Of a stretch of 64,000 nucleotides of DNA, positions 43,840 to 51,835 are shown one piece after another; the first letter of the stretch is position 1; each line of letters begins with the position of its first letter. Below the pieces are notes generated by a model. It was not told the DNA's origin, did not search any database, and saw only the letters and a program-made list of their open reading frames with translations. The translations under genes were made by a program, and so were the position numbers. The DNA comes from CAZMXP01 sp964570285 (GTDB lineage: Bacteria > Planctomycetota > PLA2): the NCBI GenBank assembly GCA_964570285.1, contig CAZMXP010000024.1, positions 1 through 64,000 of the forward strand, read 5' to 3'.

Positions 43840-44681
43840 GACCCGTGCATCACCGCGGCGCTCGTGCAGAACGCGGCCACGACAAAGCCGACAACGAGCA
43901 CGAGAAAGCCCGTCAGCGTCAACCAGGCGAGCCGGCGACCGTGCCAGCCGAGGAAGGCGCGCGCGAGGAAGAGCAGCAGGTAGACGGCGAGCCCGCAGGT
44001 CGTCGCGAGCACCGTCGGATCGAGCCACCAGCGCCCCGGGTCGCCGCGCGCGGCGACGAAGAGCCAGCCGGAGAGCACGCTGAGCCCGAAGAAGGAGATC
44101 CCGAACGCCACGGTCAGCAGATGGGCCCGGTCGAGCATCTCGAGGGGCGGCAGCGCCCGCGCGACCGCCGCGCGCGGGTCGCGCTTGACCATGCGGATCT
44201 GCCAGAGGTAGTAGGCGGCGACGCCGGCGCCGAAGGTGAGCGCGGCGAACCCGAAGAGCGCGAGCACGATGTGCGCGAGCTGGCCGAGCCGCAACACGGG
44301 CGCGGCGCCCCCCGCGGGCCCGCGGGTCAGCAGCAGCGAGAAGAAGAGCAGCAGCGTGACGGTCGGGGCCGCCACCGCGAGCACGACCGGGGCGTGCAGG
44401 TGGCGCGCCGCGAGCCAGCCCGTGAGCGCGAGCACCCACGCGGAAAGCATCAGGATGCCGGAACGGCGCAGCAGCGGGAGCTGGCCGTCGCGCACGAGCA
44501 GCACGAGAAGCAGAGCGGAGAGCGCGAGGGCGCCGACGAGAAACATCGTGCGCACGCCACGCCCCTTGCCGGTGCCGCGCACGACGCGCAGTCCGGCGAG
44601 GGAGGCGCCCCCGAAGACGCCCAGGGCCGTCATCAGGAGGCCGCTCTCGGCGCCCGTGAGTTGCCACACGGGCCCCAGCAT
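43836..44681 (-). CDS. CcsA/HemX-family membrane protein (cytochrome c assembly type)
   Basis: 281 aa with about eight membrane helices from the ATG at 44681. The second half has AHIVLALFGFAALTFGAGVAAYYLWQ, LDRAHLLTVAFGISFFGLSVLSGW and WWLDPTVLATTCGLAVYLLLF, typical of the cytochrome c assembly (CcsA) family that includes HemX. Heme-handling His residues are present. It is directly coupled to hemA (ATGA overlap), so it either adjusts HemA levels as in Bacillus or takes part in cytochrome c maturation needed for NarC. It is divergent from the TsaC fusion gene. Confidence 0.85.
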   Translation of the reverse strand: MLGPVWQLTGAESGLLMTALGVFGGASLAGLRVVRGTGKGRGVRTMFLVGALALSALLLVLLVRDGQLPLLRRSGILMLSAWVLALTGWLAARHLHAPVVLAVAAPTVTLLLFFSLLLTRGPAGGAAPVLRLGQLAHIVLALFGFAALTFGAGVAAYYLWQIRMVKRDPRAAVARALPPLEMLDRAHLLTVAFGISFFGLSVLSGWLFVAARGDPGRWWLDPTVLATTCGLAVYLLLFLARAFLGWHGRRLAWLTLTGFLVLVVGFVVAAFCTSAAVMHGS

Positions 44682-44861
44682 GCCATGGGTTTCGTGCGCG
44701 GAAAACGTCTGGCAGGGGTCGAGGGCGTGCGGAGGGCGCATGAAACCCGCGGAGGGGCGCGGGAGGGAGGGCTGAACGCTCCGCGAGGCGCGATCGAGGG
44801 CCGTCCGCCGGCGGTGGCGCTGCCCGCCCCCCCCAACCGCGGCAGCCCGCCGCCGGGCGGG

Positions 44862-44867
44862 TATAAG
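44862..44867 (+). promoter_or_regulatory. -10 box TATAAG of the TsaC-phosphatase gene
   Basis: TATAAG, GGGCGC and then GTG at 44874. This is the best -10 match among the genes with a 6-nt spacer. Confidence 0.55.
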
Positions 44868-44873
44868 GGGCGC

Positions 44874-45977
44874 GTGCAACGCGTGAAGGTGCGCCCCGAC
44901 GCAGGCAACGTGTTGGCCCTGACCGCCGCGGAGGCGGTGCTGCGCGCCGGCAGGATCGTCGCGTTTCCCACCGAGACCGTCTACGGACTCTGCGTGAACG
45001 CCCTCGACAAGCATGCGGTCCGCCGGCTCTACACCGCGAAGGGCCGCGAGGCGAGCAAGGCCTCCGCGCTCCTGCTGGCCGACCGGGCGGCGGCGGAGGC
45101 GCTCGTCGGCCCCCTGCCGAGGCTCGCCGCACGCATCGCCGACCGCTTCTGGCCCGGCCCGGTCACCCTCGTCGTCCCGAGCCGCCGCGGCAACCCGATG
45201 GGGCTGCGCTGCCCCTCCTACGCGTTCGCGCAGCAACTCGCGCGGGAGATGCCCTTCCCGCTCCTGCAGACGAGCGCCAACCCGTCGGGGCAACCCGCGG
45301 CGCTGAACGGCGCCGCCGTCGTGCGCTACCTCGACGGCAAGGTGGACCTGCTGCTGGACGGCGGCACCACCGAGGGCGGGCGCTCCTCCACCGTCGTGCT
45401 CTGCGACCACCGCCGCATCTCGATCGCGCGCGAGGGGGCGGTCCCCGCCGCCGCGATCCTCGACGCGGTGGTCGAGCCGGTGGTGGTCGCCTGCACCGGC
45501 AACATCTGCCGCAGCCCGGTGGCGGAGGCGATGCTGCGGACGATGCTCGCGGCGCGCCTCGGCACCCCCGAGGCGGGGCTCGGCCACTTCGGGTTCCAGG
45601 TGGCCAGCTTCGGCACGATGGGGCTGACCGGCCGCGAGGCGAGCGAGTATGCGATCATCGCCGCGGAAGAGGCGGGCTACGACATCCGCGCGCATCGCGC
45701 CCGCCCCTTCTCGATCGAGCTGGCGAAGAGCGCCCGGGTCCTCTACGGCCTCGACCAGAGCCACATCGACTTCCTCCGCCCCTACTTCCACACGCGGCCC
45801 GACGACCTCCGGCTGCTCGACCCGGGCGGCAAGGAGATCCTCGACCCCTACGGGAAGAAACTCTCCTACTACCGGCACGCCGTGGAGGCGATGAAGCGGG
45901 CCTGCGAGGCGCGGGTGGCCGAGCTCGTCGCCGGCATCCGGAAGGAAGGGGGCCCGGGGGAGGGCGACGCAGCGTAG
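44874..45977 (+). CDS. Fusion of TsaC/Sua5-YrdC domain and low-molecular-weight protein tyrosine phosphatase
   Basis: 367 aa. Residues 12-195 are a YrdC domain (IVAFPTETVYGLCVNA, YTAKGREASKASALLL, TSANPSG), which makes threonylcarbamoyl-AMP for tRNA t6A. Residues 202-360 are an LMW-PTP: Cys207 and Arg213 of the CX5R loop in ACTGNICRSPVAEAM, and the acid region LLDPGG. The two parts are joined with almost no linker, in one frame. Similar fusions of Sua5-type and LMW-PTP domains occur in some bacteria. The GTG start at 44874 has a TATAAG box 6 nt upstream. rpiB follows after 9 nt with its own -10 box. Confidence 0.9.
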   Translation: MQRVKVRPDAGNVLALTAAEAVLRAGRIVAFPTETVYGLCVNALDKHAVRRLYTAKGREASKASALLLADRAAAEALVGPLPRLAARIADRFWPGPVTLVVPSRRGNPMGLRCPSYAFAQQLAREMPFPLLQTSANPSGQPAALNGAAVVRYLDGKVDLLLDGGTTEGGRSSTVVLCDHRRISIAREGAVPAAAILDAVVEPVVVACTGNICRSPVAEAMLRTMLAARLGTPEAGLGHFGFQVASFGTMGLTGREASEYAIIAAEEAGYDIRAHRARPFSIELAKSARVLYGLDQSHIDFLRPYFHTRPDDLRLLDPGGKEILDPYGKKLSYYRHAVEAMKRACEARVAELVAGIRKEGGPGEGDAA

Positions 45978-45980
45978 ACT
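45975..45980 (+). promoter_or_regulatory. rpiB: -10-like box TAGACT of rpiB
   Basis: TAGACT, GGCGGC and then ATG at 45987, again with a 6-nt spacer. It overlaps the stop codon of the upstream gene. Confidence 0.45.
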
Positions 45981-45986
45981 GGCGGC

Positions 45987-46448
45987 ATGAGGATCGCCGT
46001 CGGTTCCGACCATGCGGGCTTCGCGCTGCGGCGCGCGCTGCAAGCGAGCCTGGCCGCGCAGGGCCATGCGGTCGACGACTGCGGCTGCCCGGGCGAGGAG
46101 TCCTGCGACTACCCCGACTACGCGGCGCGCGTCGCGGAGGCGGTCGCGGCGGGCAAGGCGGACCGGGGCATCCTCGTCTGCGGCACCGGCATCGGCATGT
46201 CGATGGCCGCGAACCGGCGCCGCGGCGTGCGGGCGGCCCTCGTGCACGACCGGTTCACCGCCCGCATGTCGCGCGAGCACAACGACGCCAACGTGCTCTG
46301 TCTCGGCGCGCGCGTGCTCGACGAGCGCCACGCGGTCGAGCTGGCGCACTACTGGATGACGGTCGAGTTCGAGGGCGGGCGGCACAAGCGGCGCACCGAG
46401 GCGATCGACGGGACGGCCACGGCGCTCCCGGGTCCGGACGGACGGTGA
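45987..46448 (+). CDS. rpiB: Ribose-5-phosphate isomerase B
   Basis: 153 aa. It interconverts ribose-5-phosphate and ribulose-5-phosphate, complementing rpe in the pentose phosphate pathway. Motifs: RIAVGSDHAGFALR, DYPDYAARVAEAV, RGILVCGTGIGMSMAANR (with the active-site Cys) and REHNDANVLCLGARVL. The C-terminus is slightly long (GTATALPGPDGR). It overlaps the following pseudokinase gene by 4 nt (GTGA), so the two products are probably made together. Confidence 0.97.
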   Translation: MRIAVGSDHAGFALRRALQASLAAQGHAVDDCGCPGEESCDYPDYAARVAEAVAAGKADRGILVCGTGIGMSMAANRRRGVRAALVHDRFTARMSREHNDANVLCLGARVLDERHAVELAHYWMTVEFEGGRHKRRTEAIDGTATALPGPDGR

Positions 46449-47335
46449 GGGCCCCGGAAGGGTACGAACTCGGTTCGGCCTTCGCCCGCGACAAGACCGG
46501 CGTCTACTACCGCGCCCACCAGACGCGGCTCAACCGCGCCGTCACGATCAAGGCGTTGCGGGAGGATCCGCCCCCGGGCGACGCGGCGCGCGCCCTCTTC
46601 GATGCGGAGCGGCGCCTCATGATGACGCTGGAGCATCCGGGCCTGCTGCTGACCATCGACACCGGCGAGGCGGACGGCATCCCCTACTTCGTCACCGAAT
46701 CCGTCGCCGAACCGACGCTGCAGGAGGCGCTCAAGGGAGACGAACCGCTGCCCGAGGTGCGCGCGGTCAGGATCACGCTGGCGCTCGCGCGCGCGCTGCA
46801 CTATCTCGCGGGACGCGGCCTGCTCTACAAGAACGTGAGCCCGAAGAACGTGCTGCTGCCGCGCCCCGCGGCCCCCAAGTTCCTGACCTTCCGGAACGTG
46901 CGCGCGCTCACGGAGGCCGCCTCCTTCCGCGGCGCGAACGTGCAGAGCGGCGCCTACTGCGCTCCCGAGCTGATGCGCGACGACCTCGGGCCCGTCACCG
47001 CGAAGACCAACGTCTATGCCCTCGGCTGCCTGCTCTACGAGATGCTCGCGGGGACCCCGCCCGCGGGCAGGGAGGGCGGGGAGGCCCGCGCCGCCCACGC
47101 CGAAGGCCGGTTCCCCTCGCTGAAGGAGCGCCGGCCCTTCCTTCGCGACCGAGCCCACGCGGTGGTGAGCCGCCTCATCCAGCATGACCCCGTGAAGCGG
47201 GCGGACCCCGGCGCCGCGGTCGCGCTGCTCGAGGCCTACCAGAGCGATCCGCTGCTCACGCGCCCGCTGAAGCCGGGCGTGCGCCGGGGGCTCCGACGCA
47301 GGCGAAGCGCCCGCCGCGGGCGCACGGGCGCCTGA
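46445..47335 (+). CDS. Ser/Thr kinase-like pseudokinase
   Basis: 296 aa with a clear Hanks-type kinase fold. It keeps Lys36 (TIKAL), the alpha-C Glu (FDAERR), an APE-like YCAPEL and NVYALGCLLYEML. The glycine loop is lost (LGSAFARDKTGV). The catalytic loop reads YKNVSPKN, so the catalytic Asp is Asn130 and the Lys is Ser132. The DFG position reads TFR. These changes should abolish phosphotransfer, so it is probably a binding or regulatory protein. The basic C-terminus has no membrane helix. It overlaps rpiB by GTGA. Confidence 0.88.
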   Translation: MRAPEGYELGSAFARDKTGVYYRAHQTRLNRAVTIKALREDPPPGDAARALFDAERRLMMTLEHPGLLLTIDTGEADGIPYFVTESVAEPTLQEALKGDEPLPEVRAVRITLALARALHYLAGRGLLYKNVSPKNVLLPRPAAPKFLTFRNVRALTEAASFRGANVQSGAYCAPELMRDDLGPVTAKTNVYALGCLLYEMLAGTPPAGREGGEARAAHAEGRFPSLKERRPFLRDRAHAVVSRLIQHDPVKRADPGAAVALLEAYQSDPLLTRPLKPGVRRGLRRRRSARRGRTGA

Positions 47336-47379
47336 CGACGCCCCCCCGGGCGTCGGCAGCCTGTCCGGGGGAGGCTGCC
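47336..47379. terminator. Tandem hairpins between convergent genes
   Basis: CGACGCCC-CCCC-GGGCGTCG (8-bp stem) is followed at once by GGCAGCCT-N9-AGGCTGCC (8-bp stem). They lie directly after the pseudokinase stop and 38 nt from the folB stop, and could work as a bidirectional terminator. There is no T tract. Confidence 0.5.
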
Positions 47380-47416
47380 CGGCCACCCATGGCGAGGTCA
47401 AGGACTGCTTCCCGCC

Positions 47417-47773
47417 TCATCGCGCGCGCCGCATCTCGGCGGCGACGGAGGCGGCCCCGCGCAGCGCGGAGGGCTTCGCCACGCGAACGGTCACGGCCTG
47501 CACGAGCGGGTGGCGGTCGAGCACGAAGCGGCAGATCGACCTGGCCAGCGCCTCGATCAGGTGGAACGAGGTCTTTTCCACATGGGCGAGCAGGCCGCGC
47601 GCAAGCTCGCCGTAGTGTACGGTCTCGTCGATCCGGTCCGACCTCCCTGAGGGTTCGAGATCGAGCTCGAGATCGAGATCGAGCAGCAGGGGCTGGGGGG
47701 CGGTCCGCTCGGCCGGGCCGACACCCACGGTCGCCCGCGCCTCCAGTCCCCGGATCCGCAGGCGGTCACCCAT
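47417..47773 (-). CDS. folB: Dihydroneopterin aldolase
   Basis: 118 aa. FolB splits dihydroneopterin in folate synthesis. Motifs: LRIRGLEARATVGVGPAERTAPQPLLLDLDLEL, DETVHYGELARGLLAHVE (active-site Tyr), SFHLIEALARSICRFVL (Glu) and AVTVRVAKPSAL (Lys). This matches the FolB/FolX family at its usual length. The ATG at 47773 lies 8 nt inside the upstream membrane-protein gene, so translation is coupled. FolX-type epimerase is possible but less likely. Confidence 0.93.
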   Translation of the reverse strand: MGDRLRIRGLEARATVGVGPAERTAPQPLLLDLDLELDLEPSGRSDRIDETVHYGELARGLLAHVEKTSFHLIEALARSICRFVLDRHPLVQAVTVRVAKPSALRGAASVAAEMRRAR

Positions 47774-50700
47774 GGCGTGCCGCCCGCTCCGCCAGCGCGA
47801 CCACGCGGGCGATGCTCTCCTCGGTGGGCTCGGCGGGTTGGTAGGGGATCGACGCCGCTTCCGGAAGTATGCCGCAGAAGGAGAACCAGGCGCTGAGGCG
47901 CACCTCCGGCTCCTTGTCGTTGAGCAGCGCTGCCAGCTTCGCGAGGTGGGCGACCCCGCCGCTCTCCCGCGCGGCCTCCGCGGCCATCGCGCGCACGTGC
48001 GGCCGGCTGTGGTCGCAGAGCCGAGCCCAGTAGGGATAGTCGGGATAGTAGGCCGCAAGCAGCGGCGCGATCGCGACGAGATCCGGTTCCATGTCGGTGC
48101 CGAGGAGCTTCAGCGCGACGCGCAGCGCGTGGCGAGAGCCGATGCGGTGGAGGAAGGCCGCCGCCCGCCTCGGGTCGACGCCCCGGGCGATCCACTCCTC
48201 GATGCGAGCCTCCGCCTCGCGGCGCATGTCCGCCTTGTCGGCATCGTCGAGCATCTCCCGGGCCTTCTCCTCGTCCCACGCCTCGAGCGCCGACGTGATG
48301 TCGGGGAGGCGGAACTCGGGAAGCCGCTCCTCCCCCTCCTCGAGGGCCTCGCCCCGCAGGGCGGCGAGGCGGTTTTCGCAGAAGCGCCGCTCCGGCCCCT
48401 CGAGGGCTCCCGCCAGCTGCCGGAGCTCCTCCTCGCCGCAGAGCGCGTTCTCCCGCACCGCGAGCGTCAGGTAGTAGAGCCTCTTCTCCCCGGCCGCCTC
48501 GCGCGCGAGCGCAAGGTAGGCGGCGCTCCGGTCGGGGGCGTAGCTGAGGCGGGCGGCCTCGTCGATGCGCGGCGGCTCCTCCCGCATCAGCTCGACGAAG
48601 CGGCGACGGTCGTGGACCGACCGCGCGAAGAGCGCCCCCCGGTCCCCCTCGATGACGTCGGCGAGGGCCGCGGCGCGGAGCTCCGTCCCGCCCTCGAGGC
48701 GGGCGCGCGTCTCCTGGGCCAGCGTCGCCAGCGTCCGGCGCACCCCCTCCCGCTCCTCCGCGACCGGCTCCTCGGGATCGGCGAACCAGTCCATCGCGGG
48801 CTGGTGGATGGAGAGCAGGAACTCGAGATTCGCCGCGTGATAGCCGAGCGAGAGCTTGCCGAAGCGGCGCGGGACCGGGCGGAACTCCAGATCGGTGCGG
48901 TCGTCCACCATCGGCGGCGTCGTGCCGAGCGCCGCCGCCAGCGCCTCCCCGCCGCAGAGGAAGGCCCCGAGCAGGTGCGCCGGCCCCCCCACGTGCGCGT
49001 GCTGGAGATCGGAGAGGATCTCCGGGCGGGAGGCGCGCTCGCGGAAGGTGGCCCACTCGATCCGCGGCCGGGAGGGGGCGCCGACGACGAGCACCGCGTG
49101 CTCGAAGTACCAGAGCGAGACGTGGGGGAAGACCTCCGCGACCGACGCGACGAGCCGCTTCAGGTCGCCGCTCGAGACGCCGTGCGGCGGGATCCACTGG
49201 CAGAGGATGCCGTCGCGGCGCATCGACGAGCGGGCGGCCCGGTAGAACTCGCTCGTGTAGAGATAGACCGCCGCGGGCGAGTAGGGCATCAGCGGCTCGA
49301 GCGTGACGACGTCGTAGTGCGCGCCGCCCCGCCCGACGAACTCGCGGCCGTCGGCGACCACGCGCCGCACCTTCGGGTCCGCGAGCACGTCGCGGTTCTG
49401 CCGCTTGAAGTGGCGCGCCACGTCGTAGACGGCCGGTTCGATCTCGACGCAGGTGACCTCCGCCACCTCCTCGTGCACGGCCGCCGCCCCCGCGGTGGTG
49501 CCGGTCCCGAAGGCGATGACCAGCACGCGCTCCGGATTCGGGTGCAGCAGCAGGGGCAGGTGCGCCAGCAGCCGCATGTAGCCGTACTGCGCGCCGGTCT
49601 CCGCCGCGCTGAAGTCGTCCAGGTAGAGGCGGCGGGAGCCGTCCCGCAACTCCTCCACGACGGAGACCCCGGCCATCCGGCCCTCCCGGAACTCGAGCAG
49701 GCGGCGGGGCGACTTCGCCGCGGCGAAGACGTGCGAGCGCAGCACGAGGGGCTCCCGCAGGTTCGACGCGAGGGCGAGGGCGACCAGCGCCGCCGCCGCG
49801 GCGGCAGCCGCGACATGGGCGCGGGTGCCCGGGGAGAGCGCGATCGCGGATCCGGCGACGAGCAGCAGCAGCGCCCCGAGGGCGATCGCGCCGGGAACGG
49901 ACAGCGCAGGGATCAGCCAGAAGCCCGCCGCCGCCGGCGCGAGCACCGCACCCAGCGTGGACGCGCCGTAGACGACGCCGGCATGACGCCCGATGGCGTC
50001 CCGGTCGCTCAGCGTGATGCGGGCGACCACAGGCATCAGCATGCCGGCGAGAAAGGTCGCCGGCAGCACCACCGCCGCCGCGGCGAGAAAGAGGCGCATG
50101 CCGTAGGCGAAATCCATGGACTCCGCCGCCTGGTAGCTGGACCGCATCGCCTCCAGCCACTCCCCGAGCGGCCCCGCCAGCGGGAGGGTACCCAACGCGG
50201 CGACCGCCTCGAGCAGCAGCAGGCGCGCGAGCAGCCGCCGCGGGTTGGGGCTCTGCACCGCGATCGGGCTCCCGCAGAGCGCGCCCGCGCCGAGTCCCAG
50301 CAGATAGGCCGCGAGCATGAGCCCGAAGGCGATCGTGAACCCCTCGAGGAAGTAGATGAGCAGCCTCACCCAGGCCACTTGCAGCAGGAGCCCCGCGAAG
50401 CCCGCGAGGAAGAAGGGCAGCAGCACCGCGAGCCCGGCGTCGCCGCTCCACCGGCTCGGCAGGGCCTCCTCCTCCCGCGCGGGGATCGGACGCTCCCCCG
50501 CGGCGAAGGCGAGCCCCCAGAAGAGGAGCCCCATGGCGATGTTGACCGCTGCCGCGACGGCCACCGTCCCCCGGAGCCCCCACCATTCGAGGAAGAAGAG
50601 CGAGGTCAGCAGCGCCCCGGCGACCGCCCCCAGCGTGTTGGTGCCGTAGAGGCTGCCCAGCGCGAGCGTGCCCCGCTCCGTCGTGTGCGCCGCCGCCCGG

Positions 50701-51080
50701 GCCAGCACGGGCAGCGTGCCCCCCATCAGGGCCGTCGGCACGAGCAGCAGGCCGCAGGCGCCCACGAGGCTGCCGCCGACGATGCCGAGCAGGCTGTCGA
50801 AGGCGACCGCGAAGAGGCCGATGCCGATCTCCAGCAGGCCGTACCAGCGGAGCGGCTGTCGCGAACTGTCGGCGCGCCTCCCGATGGCGAGCGCGCCGAG
50901 CGCGAGGCCGAGCATGAAGGTGCTCAGCACGGCGACGAGCGCCCCGGTCGTGGAGCCGAGCAGCAGCGCGAGGCGGCGCGTCCAGACGATCTCGTACGCG
51001 AGGGCGGTGGCGCCGCTCAGCAGGACCGCAGGGTGGAGCAGCCAGAGCGGGAAGGGGTAGGCGAGGCGGCCGTTACCCAC
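47766..51080 (-). CDS. Giant membrane spermidine-synthase-like protein
   Basis: 1104 aa, GTG start. Residues about 10-430 contain about 12 membrane helices of the MFS-like type found fused to spermidine synthase domains (ALMGGTLPVLARAAA; GSLYGTNTLGAVAGALL; FLAGFAGLLLQVAWVR). Residues about 440-690 form a Rossmann domain with VLVIAFGTGTTAGAAA, CVEIEPAVYDVARHF, RRVVADGREF and VVTLEPLMPY. The last 400 residues are helical, HEAT- or TPR-like. The polyamine-binding Asp motif is not obvious, so the substrate is unknown. It lies between rpsU (13 nt upstream) and folB (8 nt overlap). Confidence 0.87.
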   Translation of the reverse strand: MGNGRLAYPFPLWLLHPAVLLSGATALAYEIVWTRRLALLLGSTTGALVAVLSTFMLGLALGALAIGRRADSSRQPLRWYGLLEIGIGLFAVAFDSLLGIVGGSLVGACGLLLVPTALMGGTLPVLARAAAHTTERGTLALGSLYGTNTLGAVAGALLTSLFFLEWWGLRGTVAVAAAVNIAMGLLFWGLAFAAGERPIPAREEEALPSRWSGDAGLAVLLPFFLAGFAGLLLQVAWVRLLIYFLEGFTIAFGLMLAAYLLGLGAGALCGSPIAVQSPNPRRLLARLLLLEAVAALGTLPLAGPLGEWLEAMRSSYQAAESMDFAYGMRLFLAAAAVVLPATFLAGMLMPVVARITLSDRDAIGRHAGVVYGASTLGAVLAPAAAGFWLIPALSVPGAIALGALLLLVAGSAIALSPGTRAHVAAAAAAAALVALALASNLREPLVLRSHVFAAAKSPRRLLEFREGRMAGVSVVEELRDGSRRLYLDDFSAAETGAQYGYMRLLAHLPLLLHPNPERVLVIAFGTGTTAGAAAVHEEVAEVTCVEIEPAVYDVARHFKRQNRDVLADPKVRRVVADGREFVGRGGAHYDVVTLEPLMPYSPAAVYLYTSEFYRAARSSMRRDGILCQWIPPHGVSSGDLKRLVASVAEVFPHVSLWYFEHAVLVVGAPSRPRIEWATFRERASRPEILSDLQHAHVGGPAHLLGAFLCGGEALAAALGTTPPMVDDRTDLEFRPVPRRFGKLSLGYHAANLEFLLSIHQPAMDWFADPEEPVAEEREGVRRTLATLAQETRARLEGGTELRAAALADVIEGDRGALFARSVHDRRRFVELMREEPPRIDEAARLSYAPDRSAAYLALAREAAGEKRLYYLTLAVRENALCGEEELRQLAGALEGPERRFCENRLAALRGEALEEGEERLPEFRLPDITSALEAWDEEKAREMLDDADKADMRREAEARIEEWIARGVDPRRAAAFLHRIGSRHALRVALKLLGTDMEPDLVAIAPLLAAYYPDYPYWARLCDHSRPHVRAMAAEAARESGGVAHLAKLAALLNDKEPEVRLSAWFSFCGILPEAASIPYQPAEPTEESIARVVALAERAARHG

Positions 51081-51093
51081 GGCGGGAGGGCGC

Positions 51094-51285
51094 TCAGTCC
51101 TTGCGCGTGGAGAGGCGGATCGTCTTCAGGCGCTCGCGCTCCTTGCGCCGGCGACGTTCGCTCGGCTTCTCGTAGAACGCGGCGCGCTTCAGCTCGCGGG
51201 TGATGCCCTCGTTGTTGCAGATTTTGCGGAGGCGCCTCAGCGCTTTGTCGAGCGGCTCGCTCGGCTTGACCTGAACCTTGACCAT
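51094..51285 (-). CDS. rpsU: 30S ribosomal protein S21
   Basis: 63 aa, start ATG at 51285. KVQVKPSEPLDKALRRLRKICNNEG and ITRELKRAAFYEKPSERRRRKE are diagnostic for bS21, which helps mRNA selection on the 30S subunit. The C-terminus is highly basic. A promoter (TTGACC-N18-TACTAT) lies at 51341-51370, giving a leader of about 50 nt. It heads a unit with the membrane spermidine-synthase-like gene and folB. Confidence 0.97.
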   Translation of the reverse strand: MVKVQVKPSEPLDKALRRLRKICNNEGITRELKRAAFYEKPSERRRRKERERLKTIRLSTRKD

Positions 51286-51340
51286 CCGTGGAAGCGACCT
51301 CCTGGGAGCGACCGGCCGCGCGTGCCGCGGCCAAACCCGC

Positions 51341-51370
51341 ATAGTATGCCCGGGCGGAAGGCCCGGTCAA
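51341..51370 (-). promoter_or_regulatory. rpsU: Promoter of rpsU
   Basis: On the minus strand TTGACC (51365-51370), an 18-nt spacer and TACTAT (51341-51346) form the most canonical -35/-10 pair in the window. GGCCTTCCGCCCGGGC in the spacer can form a small hairpin. Confidence 0.65.
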
Positions 51371-51419
51371 GCGAACGGGGCTCTCAAGGGACGCCCCCCC
51401 GCGGGACGAAAGGGGAAGG

Positions 51420-51704
51420 GTGAGCGGAACCGCCACCCCCCCCTCCAAGCCGCAGCGTCGTGTCGGCCTCGACAAGCCCTGCTCTCTCTGCGGGGAGGCG
51501 ATCTACTTCAACTACAAGGGCCCGGTGGAGGGCATCTGCGGCAGGTGCGCCGACCGCGTGCGCAAGAAGCCGAAGCGCCGAAAGGCGCGCCGCCCCGCCG
51601 CCCCGGGCACCTCGCGCCTGCGCCGCTACCGGGGCTCGCTTCTCCTCCTGCTTTTCGCCGTCGCCGCGGCCGCCTTCATCGCCCACGCGATCCTCGCGGG
51701 CTGA
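51420..51704 (+). CDS. Zinc-ribbon membrane protein, small
   Basis: 94 aa, GTG start at 51420 with AGGGGAAGG just upstream. Four Cys form a ribbon: CSLCGEAIYFNYKG (Cys21, Cys24) and GICGRCADRV (Cys40, Cys43). A basic stretch (KKPKRRKARR) leads to a C-terminal membrane helix (GSLLLLLFAVAAAAFIAHAIL). No family is recognised. It precedes gspD by 131 nt on the same strand, so it might belong to the secretion cluster, but this is only positional. Confidence 0.75.
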   Translation: MSGTATPPSKPQRRVGLDKPCSLCGEAIYFNYKGPVEGICGRCADRVRKKPKRRKARRPAAPGTSRLRRYRGSLLLLLFAVAAAAFIAHAILAG

Positions 51705-51835
51705 GCCGCCCCCCGCGGCGCGGGGAATAGGGCGCGCTCCCGGGGCGTCCCAATGGCCGGATTCCGCCAATGCGGGTTGCGGGTGTCGCCCTCCGCCCTT
51801 ATCGTTGGCTGAAACCGCCCGGAGGAACCGTCACG

